From the NCBI RefSeq assembly GCF_030020805.1, contig NZ_CP125098.1, forward strand, positions 5,665,501 to 5,729,500: a stretch of 64,000 bases of DNA, written 5' to 3'. Positions within the stretch are counted from its first letter, which is position 1. The number at the start of each line of letters is the position of its first letter. This DNA comes from Paenibacillus sp. RC67 (GTDB lineage: Bacteria; Bacillota; Bacilli; Paenibacillales; NBRC-103111). This document shows, piece by piece, positions 7,552-16,180 of the stretch. The notes beneath the pieces are model-generated. The model was not told where the DNA came from, made no database searches, and worked only from the letters and a program-made list of their open reading frames with translations. Made by a program: the position numbers and the translations under genes.

Positions 7552-8058
7552 TTATTTAAATTCAATTTCTTTTTCCATAATATAATCGTCCATCACAAAT
7601 CCATTTCCTATATCCGCTACCTGAGTACGTACTGTTTTAAAGCCCTTTTTCTCATAAATTGCAATCGTCGCATCATTATATCGATTAACAGTAAGCCACA
7701 TAGTACTCAATCTTCTCTTTTTGCACATATCCACCAAAAACTCCATAGCTAGGCTTGCATAGCCCTTTCCTCGATATTCTTTTAATATATAAAATTTACT
7801 TAGAAACAACTTGCCTTCTTCCTGCTTCACACCCAAATAGCCGATGTTGTTGCCATTCCTGCTCATGAAGTAGTACTCATAGCCTTGATTATGAATTTGG
7901 TCAGTAATTGCATTAATGGATTGAAATTTCCCTACCATATAGTCGATTTGTTCCTTGGATATGATACACACAAAATATTCATACCAAATGTCTGATGCTA
8001 ATTGAGCTAAGTTCGCAACTTCATTCTCTGTCTCTACATTTGGGAATACGAGTTCCAT
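7552..8058 (-). CDS. GNAT family N-acetyltransferase
   Basis: A 168-residue acetyltransferase of the GNAT fold. Motif A is visible as LSKFYILKEYRGKGYASLAMEF near residues 92-113, with the acetyl-CoA pyrophosphate loop R-G-K-G-Y-A. Motif B follows as WLTVNRYNDATIAIYEKKGFK. The start ATG at 8058 has AGAGGG eight bases upstream; a GTG three codons earlier lies within that site. The substrate is unknown. A strong terminator follows, and it appears monocistronic. Confidence 0.8.
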   Translation of the reverse strand: MELVFPNVETENEVANLAQLASDIWYEYFVCIISKEQIDYMVGKFQSINAITDQIHNQGYEYYFMSRNGNNIGYLGVKQEEGKLFLSKFYILKEYRGKGYASLAMEFLVDMCKKRRLSTMWLTVNRYNDATIAIYEKKGFKTVRTQVADIGNGFVMDDYIMEKEIEFK

Positions 8059-8103
8059 GAAATTCACCCTCTCTTTTCTGCTAATTACATGATACCCTCA
8101 TTC

Positions 8104-8655
8104 TCAATCCACCAGAGCGACAGGCTTTTCATATAGACTGAAACCGTCTTTTTCGCCCTTATAGGCGTATCCATTCTGACTATAAAAGTTGTTTAGCAGC
8201 AAGCTATTGGCTATGCAGTCCAGCCGAACTATTTTTTTCTCGTCAAAACGGATGCCAGAGTCGCACCATTGTAGTATAGCTTGTCCTAGCCCAGTGTTTG
8301 CATATTTGCGCTTCACTGCCAACCGGTGCAAATAAATCGCCTGATCCTCATGGTGCGCATTTGAACCCCACAGCTTATTATCCCAATCACTCTGCTCCCG
8401 AAGCAACAACACGGTCCCTGCTACATCCTCCTCGAACTTGCAGATAAAAACATCTCCACGTCGAATTGCACCAGCCGTATCATGTGAATCGTGGCCCTCA
8501 AGGAGACCCTTCCATTGAGAAGAACCCTTGCTGCGCAGCCATTCTGCTATTTCCAATAGTAATGCCATAATGGCTTCAGTATCTTCTGGTCGTGCTTGAC
8601 TCATAGTAAATTTTCCGTTTATTTGATCATGTTTAATGGTAAATGGTTGTTTCAT
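8104..8655 (-). CDS. GNAT family N-acetyltransferase
   Basis: A 183-residue GNAT protein. The acetyl-CoA motif is YLHRLAVKRKYANTGLGQAIL, with N-T-G-L-G in place of the usual G-x-G-x-G/A, followed by RLDCIANSLLLNNFYSQNGY (motif B). The ATG at 8655 has a perfect AAAGGAGG upstream; the longer frame starting at 8673 would begin inside that ribosome site. Similar to Bacillus proteins annotated only as GNAT acetyltransferases. Substrate unknown. Confidence 0.8.
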   Translation of the reverse strand: MKQPFTIKHDQINGKFTMSQARPEDTEAIMALLLEIAEWLRSKGSSQWKGLLEGHDSHDTAGAIRRGDVFICKFEEDVAGTVLLLREQSDWDNKLWGSNAHHEDQAIYLHRLAVKRKYANTGLGQAILQWCDSGIRFDEKKIVRLDCIANSLLLNNFYSQNGYAYKGEKDGFSLYEKPVALVD

Positions 8656-8836
8656 TGGAATCCTCCTTTGCATTATAAAAACACTATAGCCAGTAAAGGA
8701 ATCGTCGTCAAACTACGCCATTATTTTGGCCTGTTCCCTAGCTCGATGGGTCTCATAATTTCCAATTATGTACATATGATTAGCGTGGGGTAATTAATAA
8801 ACGGATTGCTCTAAAATATTTGAAGGGGGAGATCCC

Positions 8837-9115
8837 ATGGAATCGAATGTGAATCAAAATCTCCAGCAACAGAATCAAACCGCGCCCATCTTGACTGTAA
8901 AAGACTGGATGTTGACGATGCTACTTTTAGCCATTCCTGTGGTTAATCTCATCATGTTATTTGTTTGGGCTTTTGGTGGTGGAGCAAATCCATCCAAGGC
9001 AAACTACGCCAAAGCCGGGCTTCTTTGGGCAGTTATCGCCATTGTTCTTTACTTTCTTGTAGCTGTTCTTTTTCTTGGAAGTATTTTTGCCGGTTTAAAG
9101 GTTGGCATGAATTAG
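8837..9115 (+). CDS. Small two-helix membrane protein of unknown function
   Basis: A 92-residue protein with an N-terminal polar, Gln/Asn-rich 20 residues and then two hydrophobic helices (about 28-50 and 62-88) separated by a short loop FGGGANPSKANYAK. The ribosome site GGGGGAG precedes the ATG, and a strong terminator follows ten bases after the stop, so it is a real single-gene unit. I do not recognise a named family. The general pattern resembles small Bacillales membrane proteins found in single-gene units. Confidence 0.75.
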   Translation: MESNVNQNLQQQNQTAPILTVKDWMLTMLLLAIPVVNLIMLFVWAFGGGANPSKANYAKAGLLWAVIAIVLYFLVAVLFLGSIFAGLKVGMN

Positions 9116-9124
9116 AAAATAAAG

Positions 9125-9171
9125 AAAAGTGCCCTAATCCATCTGAAAAGATTGGCTTTGGCACTTTTTTT
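9125..9171 (+). terminator. Terminator after the small membrane protein gene
   Basis: AAAAGTGCC (9125-9133) pairs with GGCACTTTT (9160-9168), with T residues through 9171. It could also serve the convergent AraC gene on the minus strand, where A residues flank the stem. Confidence 0.85.
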
Positions 9172-9196
9172 ATGTTATCGACGTTAAAGAACGGGT

Positions 9197-10078
9197 TCAC
9201 ATACGTGCTCTGACGGTGCGACTATATTCCGTAGGGCTCATGCCCGTTGCCTTTTTATAAGCTTTTGAGAAATAATGGACGCTGCTGAATCCGAGCTGTT
9301 GGGCTATTTCAGTTATGCTGCAGGATTCCTCACGAATGAGTTGCTTCGCTTTTTCAATTTTCAATCTGGCGAAATACCCCATGATCGTATAACCTGTTCC
9401 TTTTTTGAAAATTTCCTTAAGCCGCGTCTTGGCTATGTGTTGCGATTCGCTAACTTCCTCTAGTGTCAGATTACGGTCCAAATGATCCTCCAGGAACTCA
9501 ATGACTTGTTTGGACAAGTTATAGTTCTCCTTTTCTCGAGAGGTTGACGAGAGTATAGGCTTCATATCTTCGAAATTATTTTTGCGTAATAAATGAATTA
9601 GCAGCGTTTCAAGATATAGCTTGATCATCTGTTCCGAGCCAATTAGTGCATCACTCCGCCGGCTAGTGAATAAGGGGTATGAAAAGGGGAAGTAAAATGA
9701 TTCTGTACCTTCTTTTACGATCTGGGCAAGTAAGTTTCGTTCAATATCTCCTAACGACATCACTCGATTCTCGAAATATTTCATTGCCTCGGACTGGCAG
9801 TCAAACGTTACAACGATCAAATTAGGTGCTTTTTCCTTATGTGCATAGAAGCTATGAAATTCGTTGGGCTTATGGAATATTATGGTTCCTTGCCCTAGGA
9901 GATGACGTTCTGAATCCGTAAGTACTTCAACCTCGCCTTTGTCCACATATAGAAACTCCCAGAAATCATGACGTTCTCCTGAAAAAACGTAATTCTTCCC
10001 AAATTCAAAATAGTACATCGTTATTAGATTTTGAATGACAATCGTTTGATTCAGACTCGTCCTTTTATAATCCATCAT
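9197..10078 (-). CDS. AraC family transcriptional regulator with cupin sensor domain
   Basis: A 293-residue regulator. Residues about 15-150 form a cupin-like sensing domain (FWEFLYVDKGEVEVL, GQGTIIFHKPNEFHSFYAH). Residues about 190-290 hold the two helix-turn-helix units, ending in the family signature GFSSVHYFSKAYKKATGMSPTEYSR. It is divergent from the Gfo/Idh dehydrogenase gene at 10314, across 235 bases, and probably regulates it in response to a sugar or sugar-like ligand; this is inference. Confidence 0.88.
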   Translation of the reverse strand: MMDYKRTSLNQTIVIQNLITMYYFEFGKNYVFSGERHDFWEFLYVDKGEVEVLTDSERHLLGQGTIIFHKPNEFHSFYAHKEKAPNLIVVTFDCQSEAMKYFENRVMSLGDIERNLLAQIVKEGTESFYFPFSYPLFTSRRSDALIGSEQMIKLYLETLLIHLLRKNNFEDMKPILSSTSREKENYNLSKQVIEFLEDHLDRNLTLEEVSESQHIAKTRLKEIFKKGTGYTIMGYFARLKIEKAKQLIREESCSITEIAQQLGFSSVHYFSKAYKKATGMSPTEYSRTVRARM

Positions 10079-10313
10079 GTTTCATTTGCCCCTTGAACGT
10101 TTTCTGTAACCTTCCTTATGATACAGCTTGTTTTCGTCGGGGAAAAGTATGATTTTGTAATCGGACTAGATAGTCAGAGACACATCTCAAGTGCATCTAA
10201 AATGATAACTAGCTGAATTGACAAAAAATGCGGCTTCCAGGACAAAGAAATAATCTCGCCCCCCTCTTATACTGAAGTCAGGATTCAACGAATACATGAG
10301 GGAGGTATCATAG

Positions 10314-11453
10314 ATGAAAATTGGAGTCATCGGTTATGGCTTGCGAATTAGAGGGGTTATCAATAACGAGCTCAAAAAATTAGATCCGGATGTTCAAATC
10401 TCGGGGCTGGTAGATATTAATCCCGCAAAACATGTGCAGGTACAGCAGGATGGATCAGAGCATGTTCGTATTTTCGAAACCCCTGAAGCAATGCTCGAAG
10501 AAATAGATCTGGATGGTATTATGATTGGCACACGCTGCTCACTGCATACCCCAATGGCACTTAAGGTGCTGTCTAGTGGCTTGCCGTTATTTTTGGAGAA
10601 ACCTGTAGCAACAAACATGAAGGATGTGCAGCGGCTTAAGAACGGCTATGAGGCGTCAGCTAACCGCAAAGTGGTCGTATCGTTTCCTTTACGGGTTACG
10701 TCTATTGTTCAATTAGCCAAAGAGATTATAGACTCTGGCAAAATCGGTTCCGTAGAGCATGTACAGGCCATCAATAACGTGCCCTATGGTAATGTATATT
10801 TTCAGAGCTGGTACCGGGACGAGGAAGAAACAGGCGGCCTTTTCTTGCAAAAAGCAACGCATGATTTCGATTACATTAACTATGTGCTGGGAACAAAGCC
10901 TGAATCAGTGGCCACGATGGCATCCAAGCAGATTTTTAAAGGAACTAAACCTTCCGGTCTCAAATGCATCGAATGTGAGGAGAATAGAACCTGTCCGGAA
11001 AGTACGGCGTTTCGTACCGACAGCCTCAAAGAAGAATGGGCTCATTGCTGCTTCGCGAAGGATACTGGCAACGAGGACTCAAGTAGTGCGTTGATTCGAT
11101 ATGAAAGCGGTCTGCACGTGTCGTATTCACAAAACTTTTTTGCCCGTAATAAAGCAGCTGCACGCGGGGCGCGCTTCCTTGGCTACAAAGGAACTCTCGA
11201 ATTCGATTTTTACACTGGAGTAGTTAAAGTATACATGCACCATTCTCCACGCGTCGAAACGTATGAATTTACAGGAGATAAGGGGCATTTCGGTGGCGAT
11301 TCAGAGCTAGCGCGCTGCTTCTTGGGGCTAATGGATGGCAGCATGGAGAGGTCAGTCTCTCCGCTCGAAGACGGACTGATTAGCGCACTTCTGTGTTTGA
11401 AAGCACAACAGTCCTCGATCACGGGCACATTTCAAGAAATTGCATGGGACTAG
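10314..11453 (+). CDS. Gfo/Idh/MocA family NAD(P)-dependent oxidoreductase
   Basis: A 379-residue dehydrogenase. The N-terminal Rossmann domain starts MKIGVIGYGLRIRG and the catalytic-side motif EKPVATN is near residues 99-105. A Cys cluster KCIECEENRTCPE near 220-232, followed by HCC near 247, occurs in a subgroup of this family and may bind zinc. The ATG has GAGGGAGG upstream. It follows the divergent AraC gene, as expected for a sugar or inositol oxidoreductase under local control. The substrate cannot be assigned. Confidence 0.85.
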   Translation: MKIGVIGYGLRIRGVINNELKKLDPDVQISGLVDINPAKHVQVQQDGSEHVRIFETPEAMLEEIDLDGIMIGTRCSLHTPMALKVLSSGLPLFLEKPVATNMKDVQRLKNGYEASANRKVVVSFPLRVTSIVQLAKEIIDSGKIGSVEHVQAINNVPYGNVYFQSWYRDEEETGGLFLQKATHDFDYINYVLGTKPESVATMASKQIFKGTKPSGLKCIECEENRTCPESTAFRTDSLKEEWAHCCFAKDTGNEDSSSALIRYESGLHVSYSQNFFARNKAAARGARFLGYKGTLEFDFYTGVVKVYMHHSPRVETYEFTGDKGHFGGDSELARCFLGLMDGSMERSVSPLEDGLISALLCLKAQQSSITGTFQEIAWD

Positions 11454-11501
11454 AACATTACATCCGAACGGTTTCCATTGACCTTCGTATGACAGAATTT
11501 C

Positions 11502-11532
11502 AAAAAGCCAAGAGCAGAGCTCCTGGCTTTTG
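11502..11532. terminator. Bidirectional terminator between the dehydrogenase gene and arsC
   Basis: AAAAAGCCA...GAGC pairs with GCTC...TGGCTTTT across a short loop. It stands between convergent genes ending at 11453 and 11585. Confidence 0.75.
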
Positions 11533-11584
11533 AATAGCCTTGCCATTCTTCTCTCCACCACACTGAAAAGCTACTCTGTTTCCA

Positions 11585-12022
11585 CTAAATTCCCCCGCAT
11601 TCTCCATTTTCTAAAAAGCGTTCAATACGATTTTTTATCGAATCACGAACTGCACGGAACTTAGCTATAATTTCATCCTCTGTTCCAGTTGCTTGGGCAG
11701 GGTCATCAAACCCCCAATGCCATTTGGTTACATTCTTGTTAGTGATCACAGGACAATGCTCATCCGCATGACCACATAGTGTTATTACAATGTCAGCACG
11801 ATTTAAAGTTTCCGGATCTATGACATCAGAAGTATTATTGCTGATATCAACACCAGCTTCTTTCATTACTTGAATTGCTCGAGGATTCAGCCCGTGCGCT
11901 TCAAGACCTGCACTTCTTACTTCATATTTGTCGCTGCCCAGAGCTTTTAAAAATCCATCTGCAATTTGACTTCTACAAGAGTTTCCTGTGCACAAAAAAT
12001 AGATTAATGGTTTCTTTTCCAC
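11585..12022 (-). CDS. arsC: Arsenate reductase, thioredoxin-coupled
   Basis: A 145-residue low-molecular-weight phosphatase-fold enzyme that reduces arsenate to arsenite. The P-loop is CTGNSCRS (C11-S18). The redox pair C83 and C90 (LCGHADEHC) matches the three-cysteine mechanism of the thioredoxin-dependent ArsC of Gram-positives. Also conserved are RSAGLEAHG and WGFDDPAQATGT. GTG start with AAGGGGGG upstream. Last gene of arsR-arsB-arsC. Confidence 0.93.
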   Translation of the reverse strand: MEKKPLIYFLCTGNSCRSQIADGFLKALGSDKYEVRSAGLEAHGLNPRAIQVMKEAGVDISNNTSDVIDPETLNRADIVITLCGHADEHCPVITNKNVTKWHWGFDDPAQATGTEDEIIAKFRAVRDSIKNRIERFLENGECGGI

Positions 12023-12049
12023 TGTAAGCCCCCCTTAATATAATGAATG

Positions 12050-13462
12050 TTAAATACCCTGCCTCCCTCTTTTGGCTTGGCTGCTCGTAACTATCATCTT
12101 AAAAATCATCGTGAGGACTGCAATCAATATCACAATAACAATAATTGAAATCCACACGTTAATGTTTAGTGTTTGTATGAAATACAGCCATAAGTAAAGC
12201 CCTGCTAGCGTAATGAACAATGTAGGAACTGTAAGCAAAATACCTATCTTGAAATAATAACCCCAACTGATTTTGACATTTTTGCGGGAAAGTACATGCA
12301 GCCAAAGAAGAGTAGCTAGAGAGCCGATCGGCGTAATTTTCGGACCCAAATCAGAACCAATTACATTGGCATAAACTAGTGCCTCGCGCAGGATTCCTTG
12401 TGTCTGTGTGCCCTTGATTGCCAGAGCATCAATCATAACTGTTGGCAAGTTATTCATAAAAGAGGATAATATGGCTGCAATAAAGCCCATACCTACCGTT
12501 GCTGCAAAGAGACCCTTGTCTGCAACTGCCTGTATAACACTACCTAGTGCATCCGTTAAACCAGCATTTCTCAGTCCATAAACTACCACGTACATACCAA
12601 TCGAGAAGATAACAACCGCCCAAGGCGCTCCCATAATGAGTTTTTTAATATGAATTACTGGACTCCTTCTCGCAGCAAAAAGGAAAACGATTGCCGCCAT
12701 TCCCGCTATAATGGAAACGGGAATCGAGAAGAATTCACTGCCGAAATAAGCAACTAGCAGAACGGATAAAATCCCCCACGACAACTTGAACAATCTCAAG
12801 TCGTTAATTGCCTCTTTGGGCTTCTTAAGTTGATTTATACTGTAATTCTTCGGAATGCCGTTTCTAAAAAGTAGATATAAAACGATAAGACTGCCGATAA
12901 TGGAGAAGAAATTCGGAACGATCATCCGGCTGGCATACTCTACAAAGCCTATACCAAAGTAATCTGCAGAAACGATATTAACCAAATTGCTTACGACAAG
13001 TGGCAGTGAAGCTGTATCGGCAATAAATCCACTCGCCATAATAAATGGTAAGATCATTTTCTCTTCAAATTTTAACACCCTAACGATAGAAAGTACGATT
13101 GGCGTAATAATTAGCGCTGCGCCGTCGTTTGCAAATAGCGCTGCTACAGCAGCTCCGAGCAAAATAACAAACAGGAACATGACCTGCCCATTTCCTTTTG
13201 CAAGGCGAGCCATATGCAGCGCTGCCCATTCAAAAAGACCAATTTCATCTAATATCAGAGAGATTAGAATAATGGCTACAAAAGTAAGTGTTGCATTCCA
13301 AACGATACCTGTAACAGTGCCCACATCCGCAAAGCTAACCACACCAAAGATCAAAGCAAGAATTGCACCTGCGGACGCGGACCAACCAATATTTAATCCT
13401 TTCGGCTGCCAAATTACGAAAGTCAGCGTAAGCAAAAATATAATCACAGCAAGGATAGTCAT
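12050..13462 (-). CDS. arsB: Arsenite efflux transporter ArsB
   Basis: A 470-residue polytopic membrane protein of the ArsB/NhaD ion transporter superfamily, which extrudes arsenite or antimonite from the cytoplasm. Typical stretches are FANDGAALIITPIVLSIV near 112-129, FIADTASLPLVVSNLVNIVS near 146-165 and the C-terminal NLPTVMIDALAI. The length and helix pattern (about twelve segments) suit ArsB. It overlaps arsR by four bases and has GGAGG within arsR's end. No arsA ATPase is present, so it would act as a proton-driven carrier. Confidence 0.92.
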   Translation of the reverse strand: MTILAVIIFLLTLTFVIWQPKGLNIGWSASAGAILALIFGVVSFADVGTVTGIVWNATLTFVAIILISLILDEIGLFEWAALHMARLAKGNGQVMFLFVILLGAAVAALFANDGAALIITPIVLSIVRVLKFEEKMILPFIMASGFIADTASLPLVVSNLVNIVSADYFGIGFVEYASRMIVPNFFSIIGSLIVLYLLFRNGIPKNYSINQLKKPKEAINDLRLFKLSWGILSVLLVAYFGSEFFSIPVSIIAGMAAIVFLFAARRSPVIHIKKLIMGAPWAVVIFSIGMYVVVYGLRNAGLTDALGSVIQAVADKGLFAATVGMGFIAAILSSFMNNLPTVMIDALAIKGTQTQGILREALVYANVIGSDLGPKITPIGSLATLLWLHVLSRKNVKISWGYYFKIGILLTVPTLFITLAGLYLWLYFIQTLNINVWISIIVIVILIAVLTMIFKMIVTSSQAKRGRQGI

Positions 13463-13791
13463 TCTTCCTCCAGAACTTCACAGCAGTTATTTTTGAGACC
13501 AACTATCTTTTTTTTCATTGAAGGTAAATAATCAAAAATACATTGTACATATGGTTCAGCCTCATAATTAAGTGAGTAATATACCCACTGCCCTTTTTTC
13601 TTTTCATTTAATAGCCCTGCAGATTTGAGTTTACGAAGATGCTGGCTGGCATTGGGCTGTGACATACCAATAATTTCGGTAATGTCGCAAACACAAAGCT
13701 CATGTTCTTTCAACAATGCGATGATCGTTAGCCGCGTTTTATCTGCTAATAACTTGTACGCTTCTGCCATGTCTTCAATATTATGTTCCAT
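13459..13791 (-). CDS. arsR: ArsR family arsenic-responsive repressor
   Basis: A 110-residue winged-helix repressor. ELCVCDI (C33, C35) is the classical alpha-3 metalloid site, QPNASQHLRKLKSAGL is the recognition helix, and there is an additional C103-C104 pair near the C-terminus. First gene of arsR-arsB-arsC, with a near-consensus promoter overlapped by a palindrome at 13919-13947. That gives a leader of about 120 bases. Confidence 0.93.
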   Translation of the reverse strand: MEHNIEDMAEAYKLLADKTRLTIIALLKEHELCVCDITEIIGMSQPNASQHLRKLKSAGLLNEKKKGQWVYYSLNYEAEPYVQCIFDYLPSMKKKIVGLKNNCCEVLEEE

Positions 13792-13918
13792 ATGTAGCCC
13801 CCCCTTTATCCAAAAAATCCTTGCTGCTTAATAGAACCACTCGGCTATGAACACATAAAAAGCAAAATTGAAGATTGTTCATTATTGTAACCTCTCACAC
13901 CAATCATCCACTCAAATA

Positions 13919-13947
13919 ATTATATAACGATTCAGTTATATAATCAA
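13919..13947 (-). promoter_or_regulatory. arsR promoter and overlapping operator
   Basis: On the minus strand TTGATT (13947-13942), a 17-base spacer and TATAAT (13924-13919). The perfect inverted repeat ATTATATAAC-N6-GTTATATAAT (13919-13944) covers the spacer and -10 completely, the usual arrangement for ArsR repression by occlusion. Confidence 0.75.
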
Positions 13948-14026
13948 TTGCTTATATTTAAAATTTTTGTACAAAAGGATGCTGCGATATCTGCGCAATA
14001 CACCCTTTTAAAGATAATCTTTTTTA

Positions 14027-15421
14027 TTAGATGATTTTGGGCGATGACTCTGGCTTAGTGACAGGCGTGCAGCAAGCACTACTTGATTCTTCCGGATTTT
14101 CTGGTTCACAACATTGCTTGACAGCACCACGAATACTGCATACTCCTGTTTCTGGCAGGTCCAACTCGACTCTTTCGGCTGATTCCATATCTCCAGTCAG
14201 AGCAGCAACAACAGATCTAACTTGCTCATACCCTGTCGCCATCAAGAACGTCGGCGCTCTTCCATAACTTTTGGAACCTACGATATAGAAATCCTTTTCT
14301 GGCTGTCGAAGCTCCTTTTCGCCATGTGGTCTTACCGTACCACAGCTATGGACATTGGGATCAATTAGTGGAGCTAGCTCCAACACACTTTCCAAACTGG
14401 AATCTGTAGTCACTCTAACTTCGCGAACAAAGGATAAATCTGGACGTGAACCCGTATTTGATACGATTTCGTCAATTTCATCAATTGAAGTCCTTTCCCT
14501 TCCAATGGAACCAATGACTTGGACTTTTCTCCCATTCTTCCTTAACTCTTCGATATGGAGTGACGTTATGACTTTGACTATACCTGATTCAACTAATTGT
14601 TGAATTCGTGTGCCTAGATCTCCTCGAGCAGGAAGGCTATCTGCATCCCGCCCCCCATAAACATCTTCAAGTTTTGACTTTCTCAGTGCCCATACAATTT
14701 CAGTCTCGCTTACCTGCTCCTTGAGTGTTCCCAGTTCCAAAAGTGTATTGATTGCGGAGTGACCACTTCCAACTACAAGGACCTTTTTTCCACTATAACG
14801 TTCTTTATCTTTACCTAAAATATCAGGTATTCCATAATAAGTTTGACTACCAAGAGACTTCTCTTCTGCCGTAAAAATGCCATCTGAATGGACTGGATTC
14901 GGATTAGACCAAGTCCCTGATGCATCAACGATCGCTCTGGCCTCAAAGATAAACCGTTTATCATTTTTTTTAACGTGGATTACGAAAGGAAGCTGTTCGC
15001 GTCCCTGTGTTTTAACCTTGCTTAACCCCTTCCTGCTGATTGCAACTACTTGAGTTTGCAAATGAATAAAGGGTTTTATCTCCGATAATTGAGCCAGAGG
15101 CATCAAATACGATTCGACCAACTCTTTACCTGAAGGTATTGCGGAGTCGTCAGGTGCAACCCATCCGCTTGAAATCAGTAATTTTCTTGCAGCCTTATCT
15201 ATGTTGTACTGCCAGGGTGAGAACAAACGAACATGTGCCCATTTCACTATGTTTGCTCCTACTTTCTCTCCTGCCTCAAATAGCACAAATGACTCCCCAC
15301 GAGCAATGAGATGCGCAGCGGCTGCTAGACCTACAGGCCCCGAACCAATAATAGCGACGGGCAATTTGTTATTTTCTTTGGCTTCACAACAACTGGTTTG
15401 ATTGACCTCTAAATTTATCAT
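14027..15421 (-). CDS. FAD/NAD(P)-binding oxidoreductase of the arsenic cluster (ArsO-like)
   Basis: A 464-residue flavoprotein with two dinucleotide-binding motifs: AIIGSGPVGLAAAAHL near 25-40 and VLVVGSGHSAINTLLELG near 210-228, as in flavin monooxygenases. Unusual are vicinal Cys pairs at the N-terminus (TSCCEAK) and two near the C-terminus (KQCCEP and SACCTP), which could hold thiophilic metalloids. The ATG at 15421 has GGAGG nine bases upstream. It lies beside arsRBC but has its own promoter region with a palindrome shared with the marR gene (15506-15518). ArsO-like proteins are known in ars operons. The reaction here is unproven. Confidence 0.8.
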   Translation of the reverse strand: MINLEVNQTSCCEAKENNKLPVAIIGSGPVGLAAAAHLIARGESFVLFEAGEKVGANIVKWAHVRLFSPWQYNIDKAARKLLISSGWVAPDDSAIPSGKELVESYLMPLAQLSEIKPFIHLQTQVVAISRKGLSKVKTQGREQLPFVIHVKKNDKRFIFEARAIVDASGTWSNPNPVHSDGIFTAEEKSLGSQTYYGIPDILGKDKERYSGKKVLVVGSGHSAINTLLELGTLKEQVSETEIVWALRKSKLEDVYGGRDADSLPARGDLGTRIQQLVESGIVKVITSLHIEELRKNGRKVQVIGSIGRERTSIDEIDEIVSNTGSRPDLSFVREVRVTTDSSLESVLELAPLIDPNVHSCGTVRPHGEKELRQPEKDFYIVGSKSYGRAPTFLMATGYEQVRSVVAALTGDMESAERVELDLPETGVCSIRGAVKQCCEPENPEESSSACCTPVTKPESSPKII

Positions 15422-15505
15422 TTGTAATTCCTCCAAAATGTGTTTTATTTAAATCTATTAGCTCTATAAAAACTGAGTAAAACGTCATATCCAAAACGTT
15501 ATTAT

Positions 15506-15518
15506 TTGCATACTGCAA
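15506..15518. promoter_or_regulatory. TTGCA-N3-TGCAA palindrome upstream of the flavoprotein gene
   Basis: TTGCA-TAC-TGCAA, 85 bases upstream of the flavoprotein start. The same half sites and spacing recur at 16028-16042 upstream of marR, so it is the candidate MarR operator. Confidence 0.6.
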
Positions 15519-15544
15519 GTATTATGGATCGGGGGATAAAATAA

Positions 15545-15991
15545 TTATCCCAATGGTGTACAGCACACTTTTGATTTCGCCATACTATCATTCAAGAGCT
15601 TTATGGATCGGACCACCATTTCTTGTTCAAATTCCGACATGTGTGACAAAACTTCTTTAAGATAATCATTCATCTGACCATCAATAACCGTTGCGATATA
15701 TTTTCCCTGAGCGGTTAAAGTTAAAATAATTACCCTTCGATCTTCAGGCAGCGGCGTTTTCTTAACCAACTCCATCTTCACAAGTGTTTGTACTTGCCTA
15801 CTAAATGTTGTAATATCTACAGATAAAGTATCAGCTAGCTGTTGTATGGATGGATTATGTTGACGATCAATTTCATAAAGGATATGGCTTTGAATTAATG
15901 AGATATCCATCCCTCCAGCAGTGCAACAATTTTTATCTAATAGACCAAAGCGGCGTGTCATGATTTGAAAAATTTCTCTCAGGTTATCCAA
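15545..15991 (-). CDS. MarR family regulator with two vicinal Cys pairs
   Basis: A 148-residue winged-helix regulator (helix-turn-helix SIQQLADTLSVDITTFSRQV, wing LPEDRRVIILTLTAQG). It carries two Cys-Cys pairs, C22-C23 (KNCCTAGG) and C143-C144 (KVCCTPLG), rare in MarR proteins and similar to those in the neighbouring flavoprotein. They could sense arsenite or oxidants. The TTG at 15991 has AGAGGTGA six bases upstream; a GTG at 16000 falls inside that site. Probable autoregulation and control of the flavoprotein gene through the shared TTGCA palindrome. The inducer is inferred. Confidence 0.82.
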   Translation of the reverse strand: MDNLREIFQIMTRRFGLLDKNCCTAGGMDISLIQSHILYEIDRQHNPSIQQLADTLSVDITTFSRQVQTLVKMELVKKTPLPEDRRVIILTLTAQGKYIATVIDGQMNDYLKEVLSHMSEFEQEMVVRSIKLLNDSMAKSKVCCTPLG

Positions 15992-16027
15992 TGTCTTCAC
16001 CTCTTGAATTTATTTATACAACATTTA

Positions 16028-16042
16028 TTTGCAAATTGCAAA
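16028..16042. promoter_or_regulatory. TTTGCA-N3-TGCAAA palindrome upstream of marR
   Basis: TTTGCA-AAT-TGCAAA, about 40 bases before the marR start. Same architecture as the site at 15506-15518. Confidence 0.6.
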
Positions 16043-16180
16043 TTTTATTTTTATAAAACCTATCTATAATTTTTACAAGATGACGTGCTGCTCATTAGTG
16101 GATTGCCAATAAGCAGCCGATTCAACTCCCATTGAAGATGTACTTTACGAAACTTAAATCACAGGGCCACTATCAGGCCA

